Positions 56,875 to 64,000 of a stretch of DNA of 64,000 bases are shown here, piece after piece. Position 1 is the stretch's first letter, and every line of letters starts with the position of its first letter. Both the position numbers and the translations under genes were made by a program. The stretch is from the NCBI GenBank assembly GCA_009746045.1, contig RPFO01001819.1, positions 1 through 64,000 of the forward strand, read 5' to 3'. The notes under the pieces were generated by a model that saw nothing but the letters and a program-made list of their open reading frames with translations, searched no databases and was not told the DNA's origin. The DNA comes from Mesostigma viride (Eukaryota > Streptophyta > Mesostigmatophyceae > Mesostigmatales > Mesostigmataceae).

Positions 56875-57216
56875 CTACTGTTTGCTAGGGCCAATGGTCA
56901 ACTGAGAGAAGGTCACTGTAACTGCTGTCCCCTCCCCCTGACTGCTGAGCGTGGGTGGCTTAGAGCATTCACGAGTGGTGTGCATCCCCTCAGGCAATGG
57001 CATGTGTTCCCTAACAAACCTATCTGCATCAGTGATGTTATCAAACCCCTTCCACTTAGCACTAGAGTCTCTGGACATTATCTTATCCTTGATGTGTTCT
57101 TCACATGCCTTCCAACTATAAAATATGGCTGGTCTACCCTCGCCTCCATCATGGGCCACAGCATAGTAAGGAAAACCAGACTGACCACCCTTATTTATTC
57201 TGTTGCGTCTAGGCAT
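56875..57216 (-). CDS. E2 ORF0: viroplasmin / RNase H1 N-terminal-like protein
   Basis: Intact, 113 codons, ATG at 57214-57216. Against the E1 copy it has one extra residue (RRNRINKGG) and about nine substitutions, and many more silent differences, which suggests selection on the protein. The diagnostic strand-helix elements (FPYYAVAHDG, PAIFYSWKACEEH, KWKGFDNI) and the last 35 residues (PPTLSSQGEGTAVTVTFSQL...) are almost unchanged. It is in a different frame from gag here, while in E1 it happens to be in the same frame. The ORF0 stop is 130 bp ahead of the gag ATG, so gag needs reinitiation, an internal start or a separate mRNA. Confidence 0.73.
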   Translation of the reverse strand: MPRRNRINKGGQSGFPYYAVAHDGGEGRPAIFYSWKACEEHIKDKIMSRDSSAKWKGFDNITDADRFVREHMPLPEGMHTTRECSKPPTLSSQGEGTAVTVTFSQLTIGPSKQ

Positions 57217-57649
57217 GATACATCATAACCTGGTAGAAGCTTGCAAGCAGGAGAAAAAGGGGAATCCCAGGCTACCTCTAAATGCAGTGACCTTTACCAA
57301 ACAAACAAGGGAGAAGCACGGAGCCTAACACAGCACACGCCCGAGCTTTCCGCGGAACGGGCTATACGCACACAAGGAGGTAAACACCGTCAACACAGTC
57401 GGCAACAGCCAGACGGTATCCACCCCCACGACCCCTTGCAGGTCAAACAACGAATGTCCGTCTCCGCGACGTCCATGGGCTCCAACGACAATCACAACCT
57501 ATAGAGGGTACAACATAGAACATAAACCCCCTACGCGTGCGGTTCCGGAGAGAAAGCGAGCTCACCAGCTAGCCTTCAGCAGGCGTAGCTTGTAAAGAAG
57601 AATTCTAACTAGGGGACATACCATCTTCGATGACGTAGATCCCTCCTGA

Positions 57650-57963
57650 GCTGGCCGCCACCCGGTGTCGTTGAAGGCAAGCCCTGGCCGCCACTAGGTG
57701 TCGTTGAAAACAGGAGAGCTGAACGCTATCGTTGACAGCACCTCACCACAGGACTATTGCTAGCCCCGCCGAGTATCCCAGACTGGCCGCTTGTTGTCTA
57801 GGTCGTCGTTGAATCCCTTTACGGGCTGGCCGCCGACCTGTCAGCAATCGTTGAATTCCGGAACCTCTACCTACGCCAAGCTCCGCCTTGGTATCCTAAT
57901 TGGCTCACTAACCCTCTCCGCGAGAGTTAGCTAACCTTTCCAGCACATTTCCTCCGATAACCA
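57650..57963 (-). other. E2 leader repeats and primer binding site
   Basis: It has the same four TGGCCGCC...GTCGTTGAA repeats as E1. The PBS TGGTTATCGGAGG (minus strand, 57951-57963) is one base from the LTR and unchanged between copies. Confidence 0.7.
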
Positions 57964-57964
57964 G

Positions 57965-60447
57965 TGTTACGTCCCAGCCCAGACACTCCTAGCCTGGGCT
58001 ACGTAGCGAAAGACCCTCCTTGCCGGAATTAGGAATAATCCAAGATGGCCTAATGTAAGTTGCGCTTCACGACGAGAGTCGTGAGATATCTGGCATCACG
58101 GCTTAATGCCAAGCTAATTGTACACACTTATAATGGCTAGCAAGACCAATTACAAATGGATAATTGCCCCGGGCTCAATGTGTAGGCGTATTCGCACTTA
58201 TCATTCATTAAGGGGAGGGTCCCATAGAAATATATCAAAACTTACCCCCCCTAATAACTACAGAAATGCAACTGACAACCACTGAATGATGTTTGGGGAC
58301 CATAAACATGATGTTTGGGCATGCATACCACCACTTGTTGGGGGTACTACCCCCAGCCATACACCGGCTATGAGCTAAAAATAGAAAAAAACGCTGTCCG
58401 GGGCACATCTTGCCCAGAACAGTGGGATAACCAGTTGCATGAAAAAAGTAATACCCATATAAAAATGTCATGGGACATGGTTTCTACCTAATTGGATCAA
58501 CAAAATCAGCACATCCCTTTGAGTTATTAATTTTTGGGCCAAAAATACGCTTTTTAAGGCGGGGCGTCCCCATACACACTCATAACACATCAATTAGGCC
58601 TAAAAAGTAATAGTCAAATTCTGTCATGACCATAGAAGGCACTGTCAAAGTTTGGTGGCATTCTGAGCTCAGCTGTAGCAGTTATTAATTTTGGCAGTTG
58701 GCCACCTGTGCAGACGCTAAGGAAGGCATTAGTGAGTATTAAGGCACACTAACACTTCCTATGCCATCCAAAAGGCTCCTGACCATGCCCAATTCGACCA
58801 CAATGTACAAGGAGGTGGCTGGGCACGTCATGTGCCCTTGCCTTACCTCGACACGGGCAACCTGTTGCGTGTGTGCACAACAATGAGGCAGGTAGCTCTA
58901 CATGCCTAGCCAACACTTCTAAAGCATATTCCAGGCTTATGGTGTGGGCATCATCCCAAAACCAAGCTCAAACACACCCTAGAAAGCCATATCCACTAAT
59001 TGCCCAACAAGGGTAACAACAGACAGTCCACAGAGAAAGCAGAATTATCATACATGCTGATTGCCAAGGCTTCTTACCATGGTTACCTTGCCTTGCTAGC
59101 ATATGAATTAGGGCTCTCCCATTTTTATAGTGGGAGAAAGGCCAACAAGACAACGATAACCCCTACCTACGTGCAGTTCCACCCATGCAGTATGCCCCTT
59201 AGAAAAACCACTGCCACCTTTCTTTCCAGCGCAATTGTTTGCCAAGAAACAAACTCAAGCTTGTGAGCCTCTAACCACAATGAAGCCTCTGCTAAGAAAG
59301 GCCGCGTCAATATTCACACAAAACTGAGTGCTGTTAGCAATCTCCTTCCAAGAAACCACTCAGCAAATCCCTGACAACTTGACGATATGCCACGGTAACG
59401 CTTGGACACATCCCAGCCATGCAACGTACATAAAAACCACTGAAAGGTGCCAGGAATCTGGCGATGCGCAGCACGGAATGGCATTATACCTGGCGCTAAC
59501 TGCACGGAAAGAAGCCGAAAACTTGCGTTGATAACCCATAAAGGAAGCGAAACATTCATAGGGTCACGTTGATCACACGATCGTACCATTACCGGCATTG
59601 TCCTTCGCCCAGCGGCGCAAGAAAGAACAACCTTCCATGGAATAATAAGACGCGCCTCCCGCGAGCCTGGAGAGTGTCTTACCGATCATGACGGAAATCT
59701 TGCCGAAACCCAGCAAATTTTTTAAAGCTTTACCAATAACGATTTAAACGCATCCTTGACGCTAGGTAAAGCCCATAAAACCTGACAATCACCGCCGCCA
59801 GCGTGCATTCTAATTTATTCCTCTCGACGAAAACATCAGATTGGACCCCCGTGGCGATGGTCATCAATAAAATCATCGACACTGCAAGAAACGCGAACTC
59901 CGCTACGAAGTGGTATCATTTACTCATCGTCTTTAAGATTCGCTCAGTTTCTCTGCATTCCGCGAGCTATCTTTTTCTACTCTGCCTGAAAGCACGTCGC
60001 CATGGCCAGCTCCGGTAGGGGTGCGCGCCCCGTGCACCACTTTTTCACGGTACGGACGGGTACCGCGAATTTTTCGGCGCCAAAATATTCGCGCCGGGAC
60101 CGTCCCCTTAAACCAAGAGGACGAGACTCTCGTCCTCGGACCAATTTAACCTAGGTTGATTGCGGCGCAGATACACGCCAATTTCCCTAGAACAATCCAA
60201 GCCAAACATTCCACGTAAGATCCGGGCCGACATCGACCCTCAACTATAGGATCCACGCCTAGAACTACGGACGGACTCAGAACGGCGCGGCGCCACGGCA
60301 CCGGCACCTAAAAGGGCAACCTAGGACCAAAATAACTAGTCCAATTCACACAATGGCCAAGGTCCATAAAACCCAAATACAATAGACCAAACAGCCTTAG
60401 TAATTTATTCCATTGTTACGTCCGACCAAAAGGGCTGGGACGTAACA
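57965..60447 (-). repeat. E2 5' LTR in two pieces
   Basis: The segments are 57965-58211 and 60108-60447, split by element D at the internal TTAA. Joined they give 583 bp. Against the 3' LTR the first 247 bp are identical. The rest differs at three adjacent positions (GCCAAAC against GTCACTC) and once at GGCACC/GGCCCC. Confidence 0.93.
58212..60107. mobile_element. Element D: TTAA element with GGGGA ends (1896 bp)
   Basis: It is flanked by TTAA (58208-58211, 60108-60111). Inverted ends are GGGGA(G/C)GGTCCC. They do not start CCC as in A-C, so a Kolobok-like element is as likely as piggyBac. No transposase frame is seen. The interior is AT-rich and non-coding as far as I can tell. Confidence 0.82.
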
Positions 60448-60559
60448 CCTAATTAATCAATAATACTCCGTGGCATGCCCATGCGCATGACACGCAAGTA
60501 CGTATACTTCTTGCTCACTTATTGCTGTGCTGTGGTAGCGTGTAGTAAAGTTATGTTCC

Positions 60560-60872
60560 TTGATGAGATATTAAATTAAATTAAATTAAATTAAATTAAA
60601 TTAAATTGAATTAAATTACATTACATTACATTACATTACATTACATTACATTACATTACATTACATTACATTACATTAAATTAAATTAAATTAAATTAAA
60701 TTAAATTAAATTAAATTAAATTAAATTAAATTAAATTAAATTAAATTAAATCAAATCATAGTCCGCTGACCCATTTTAAACACTTTCTTACCCCTGAAAA
60801 TGAAAAAAATCATAACTCACAAGCCACAACTCCAAATACTTTAAATTAAATTAAATTAAATTAAATCAAATC
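60560..60872. repeat. AAATT and ATTAC pentanucleotide arrays
   Basis: TTAAA repeats (about 60568-60610), then about 13 ATTAC repeats, then about 20 TTAAA repeats to 60752. A second short AAATT run lies at 60841-60866. They sit just 3' of the minus-strand LINE remnant, so they may derive from its tail. Confidence 0.95.
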
Positions 60873-61129
60873 AGTTATAACATGACTCCGTTGGAAGATC
60901 ATGTAGCACATAATTCTTGCTGGATGGGTGCAGGTGGGCGAAGCCGCGTAGTCGAACTAAGCTAACTCTAAGCTATCTAGTCTAGAAAATCCTAACTACA
61001 CTACTCAGCAAAGCGCCCCTTCCGCTTGGGGGGAGGGGGCTTGCCCACAGGGGCTGGCGTGTGAGCCCGGACAATTCTGCCACCTCTTCTTGTTCTGCAT
61101 AGCATGCAGTCCAAAGAAGAGAGAGGGAG

Positions 61130-61812
61130 TGAATGCGGTGTTCAAACTGAGCTGGGACCACTATGTAGGTCAGCCAGCAACATCTGGATGTAGTTCATGG
61201 CAGGTTTACCCAGCTTTCTAGGATTCAATGTTGTCCTTGGGGCGCGGCCAGGCCAGGTCAGAATGTGCTGCCCTCGTTCGCCAAGCCGTTGGGGGCCGGC
61301 CAGACCAAGGGCGGTATCTACCTGAGTAACCTAACTGGTGCGAGCAAGATGTCCTACAAATGCTATCCTACGCTGCCTATAATATGTAATCTCGTCCGAA
61401 ATGCGAGGCATACCCCAGGATACAAAGACTCTATAATGACCTATGCGTGGAAAACCCTACATTCAGGACCTGTCAGAGCATCCTGTAAACCGTGCCGTCT
61501 AGCTTGTGCGGCCAGTGTGTCCGTGAGTGTCCATGCCCCGGCGCCATACGTAAGCAGCGTGAGGACGAGGACCTTGAAGAGCATGCGCTTGTGGTGCTCG
61601 CCCATGCCCTTCGAGCGCCAGTAGGTGTTGAGCGAACGAAGCCTAGCCCAGGCTAGGCCGATGCGGATGTCCACATCGACCGCGGTGTCGGGGAGCATGC
61701 TCCCTAACAGTTTGAAGCGATCACGGAACGGGACCTCCGTCCCGTCTAGCAGCCGCGGCAGGGGCGGGCGACTGGAAGCCCCAATCACCATCGCCTCAGA
61801 TGAGATAATTTG
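61130..61812 (-). pseudogene. 5'-truncated LINE reverse-transcriptase remnant
   Basis: ATG-frame 61791-61441 reads MVIGASSRPPLPRLLDGTEV, FKLLGSMLPDTAVDVDIRIG and KVLVLTLLTYGAGAWTL. This is the typical region after the RT domain of LINE ORF2 (LGS-L....DI..RI..A...L and the K.L....VL..LLYG motif). A frame change then gives VGHLARTS and LTWPGRAPRTTLNP, the usual C-terminal GH-R / W-R motifs. Upstream RT motifs are absent beyond 61812, consistent with 5' truncation. Stops and shifts make it inactive. Confidence 0.75.
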
Positions 61813-62313
61813 ATGAGAAGAAGATTGATGAGATATACCAACAACTTATTCATCCAATCAAGCGATGCATACTACCAAATATGTTACTTATTCAGGACGC
61901 ATTTACCGACAACGATAAAGGTTTTTTTTTTCCGAATAATGTACTGCACACGCACACGAGTTGAGCACCACGGCCTTCGAGCAACTGTTCAAGCCATCCT
62001 AATTCCCATCGGCTTCTTGGGGTGATATCCAGAGCTCTGAGAAATAGTAGGCGCAGTGCTCAGCCGGCCGGCATGCACGCGTATCGATCCCCGATACATG
62101 GGATATTTTCCCCTCCCTGGATGAAGGCCACGAGCCACGAGGTAGCCATGGCTGACGGCGGAGCTCATAACTTTCACGTTTGAGCACCGAATTTAGCCGT
62201 GAATATCACAATCGATGCGTCTTTCTACGACGCACATGCTGATATAATTTTCCGAAGCTATTACGCAATATATACGATGAGCAAACGCCTCTCGACGCAA
62301 CGCAGCCGGCCTG

Positions 62314-62793
62314 GTGGCTGCGTTCGGCAATGAAAATACGTCTGCGGCCTCGGCAACGGTGACACTAGTCGTGCACTGGTGCTCGCCCAGCCTCCCGGGC
62401 TTGCCTCGCCATCTGCATCGCCTGAACCTAACTAAGCGCAGTCGCTCTGCTGAGCCGCCCTGGGAAGAGATCACCTTTGACATCAACGCCTCCAGCTACT
62501 GGCAACGCAGCCCAGGAGCCTTCATGGACGACGTGTTTTTCGACACGCACGCCTCGCTCCTAGCCCTGTCGGTGCACCTCACGTCCCATAACCGCGGCCG
62601 CTGGCCTGGTGATGGCCAGCTTCAATGCCGACCCCGCCGAGGCTCTCCCAATCGTTCACCGCATGAATCGCCCCAAGCTCCAACGCTACGCCCTCTGCTC
62701 CCTCCTTGGACGCTCCGAAACCGCGATCTGGACTCCCTCACCGCCCCGCCCCACCTTCCCCACCGAAGCCACCATCCCGCACCCTTAAATGGT
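62314..62793 (+). pseudogene. Decayed coding piece, family unknown
   Basis: A frame with WEEITFDINASSYWQRSP, then FMDDVFFDTHASLLALSV, continues after a shift near 62605 as GLVMASFNADPAEALPIVHR, then LQRYALCSLLGRSETAIWTP, ending at TAA about 62790. Both parts look like real protein. There is no ATG at the start. It ends immediately beside the perfect hairpin at 62794, so it may be part of a transposon. Confidence 0.4.
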
Positions 62794-62848
62794 ACTGGTA
62801 CCTATTTCTAGTTACCAGTTTTACTGGTAACTAGAAATAGGTACCAGT
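62794..62848. repeat. Perfect 26-bp inverted repeat, loop TTT
   Basis: The arms ACTGGTACCTATTTCTAG... and their exact complement are separated by three T. There is no U-tail context, and this is a eukaryote, so a terminator is unlikely; a foldback or transposon end fits better. Confidence 0.9.
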
Positions 62849-62859
62849 TTTAGAACCGA

Positions 62860-64000
62860 GCTGGCGCGAATGCCAGAAGTAGTATCCATGATATTATTAG
62901 ATCTGCTGCTAGATCTAGATGTGTACTACAGCTTGCAACCGGACATCACTATATTTGGACAAGTGTACAGGGAGGTATGAAGTACCAAAGTACAGGGGGT
63001 ACCCAGTAAAATGGGACGAAACGTGGATGTAAAATATTGACGTGTATGCAAATTCGAGGCTATGGCGGTGCAGAAAATTGATTGGTGTAGGAGCATCGAT
63101 GCGTGGATCCGTTCCAAATTTTGTAGGCATAATTTGTACGTTATAAAAATGCTGTAGCCGCAGTCACGCAACATCTAATGATGCGCGCAGTTTTCTCGGG
63201 CTGGATTTTATTGCGGCAGGGCGCGTTTTTTGCCTGGGCGGTGATGATGGAGCTAGATCTTGTTGTTTGACGTCGTATCATGGGGTGTTTCGCCACGAAT
63301 AGTTTTTATATATTGTGTTTCGCATATTCCATTAGCGCTCATTGGCCGGGAAAGTCGCGAGGCACCTTCTTGCCTCCGGCGTGCTAACTCCCGCAAGACC
63401 CATAATTTGCGGTTTCGACCTGGCGCAGTTTAGTATCCCAGCGTCGGCCATCGACAAGGTAAAGCTGTTCTATCGTTCGGTAAGTAATCTTGGACCTGTA
63501 ATAAAAAATTTGATAGGCTTAAAGTCACTATTTTACTACTCTATGGATTGGTCAATGGTGGTTGTTGCACACAACCACTGCGATCAGTTTTTCATCCGTT
63601 TTCTTCATGATTAGCCGTGTTTACACCAAATATACGAAAATAACGATTGATATAACATTTAGAAAAGTGGTTTATGGTATCACGATGGTTTTTACTGCCT
63701 AAGAACTTCAAGACAGTTGGTATTCTGACCTGTTTTAGGTTGGCCTTTTTGCTTTGCTAGTATGGGAAGCCTGCGCCATTGTGCAGTCACTCCATGTAAC
63801 AAGCATGGAAGCCCCAGTGCCTTGCTGGCATAAAATACAATGTCAGTGCATTGTCTCTATATTCTTTCACTTCGGCCATGCACGTGGAGGTCGTTTCTAA
63901 TGTTTTGGATGCATGTGTAACACAGCCCCTTGCACCCCCTTGCTACATGTGCACTTGGGCCTTGGTGGCATAGTGTCATACTTACTATTAGCCCTTGCTA
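62860..64000. other. Mostly empty, one possible exon
   Basis: I see no clear gene. At about 63336-63479 an open stretch (VARHLLASGVLTPARPIICG...) follows CATTAG and ends at a good donor (TCG/GTAAGT), so it might be an internal exon. Support is weak. Confidence 0.3.

Larger units (their letters stand above)
38146..60447 (-). mobile_element. Chromovirus copy E2 with five nested DNA transposons
   Basis: A perfect 5-bp target duplication, CCTAA, flanks it at 38141-38145 and 60448-60452. Removing the insertions leaves two 583-bp LTRs and a complete internal region in the same order as E1. The LTRs differ at about four bases, three of them clustered. ORF0 and ORF3 are intact. Gag has one TAG and one single-base deletion, and pol has one frameshift plus a hAT insertion. 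Nested elements are A 38288-39986, B 40096-42178, C 42589-46308, the hAT 49334-50640, and D 58212-60107. Confidence 0.95.

Noticed and set aside
58212..60107. Short frames in element D as genes
   Set aside because: They are AT-rich, lack domain-like composition and do not connect by splice signals.

Overview
The window is nuclear DNA of a eukaryote, most likely an alga and possibly a chlamydomonad green alga. The reasons are GT..AG introns with GTGAGT/GTGCGT donors, a chromovirus, piggyBac and hAT transposons, polyglutamine and Gly/Ala-rich genes, many minisatellites, and no operons or ribosome binding sites. No gene seen fixes the species.

Layout. 1-9.5 kb: a DUF7869-like gene runs leftward off the window edge. 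It faces a rightward gene with a Cys-rich N-terminus and a long polyglutamine/FPQ5 repeat, and about 1.7 kb of tandem repeats lies between them. 9.5-9.93 kb looks like the end of a transposon. 9.94-22.64 kb: Ty3/gypsy chromovirus copy E1, reading leftward, followed by an older LTR piece to 23.14 kb. 25.8-30.3 kb: the one clearly spliced host-like gene, a coiled-coil protein with NDDVP repeats. 30.3-38.1 kb: dispersed repeats, a decayed coding region, a 247-bp palindrome and an RT remnant. 38.146-60.447 kb: second chromovirus copy E2, same orientation, bounded by a perfect 5-bp target duplication (CCTAA) and swollen by five later DNA transposons. 60.45-64 kb: AAATT/ATTAC arrays, a LINE remnant, a decayed gene piece, a perfect 26-bp hairpin and little else.

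The retroelement is the most interesting system. Both copies share the order LTR - PBS - leader repeats - ORF0 - gag - pol (PR-RT-RH-IN-chromodomain) - ORF3 - polypurine tract - LTR. ORF0 is a stand-alone protein of about 112 aa that looks like the RNase H1 N-terminal / caulimovirus viroplasmin hybrid-binding fold. ORF3 is a protein of about 846 aa of unknown function with an RS-rich middle. It follows pol in the +1 frame and has no early ATG. E2 carries three TTAA-flanked elements in its LTRs, a piggyBac element with transposase just inside the 3' LTR, and a hAT in pol; E1 carries another hAT in pol. Three independent junctions fall at the same LTR TTAA, beside a perfect palindrome. Many frame breaks are single-base indels, so some may be assembly errors rather than decay.
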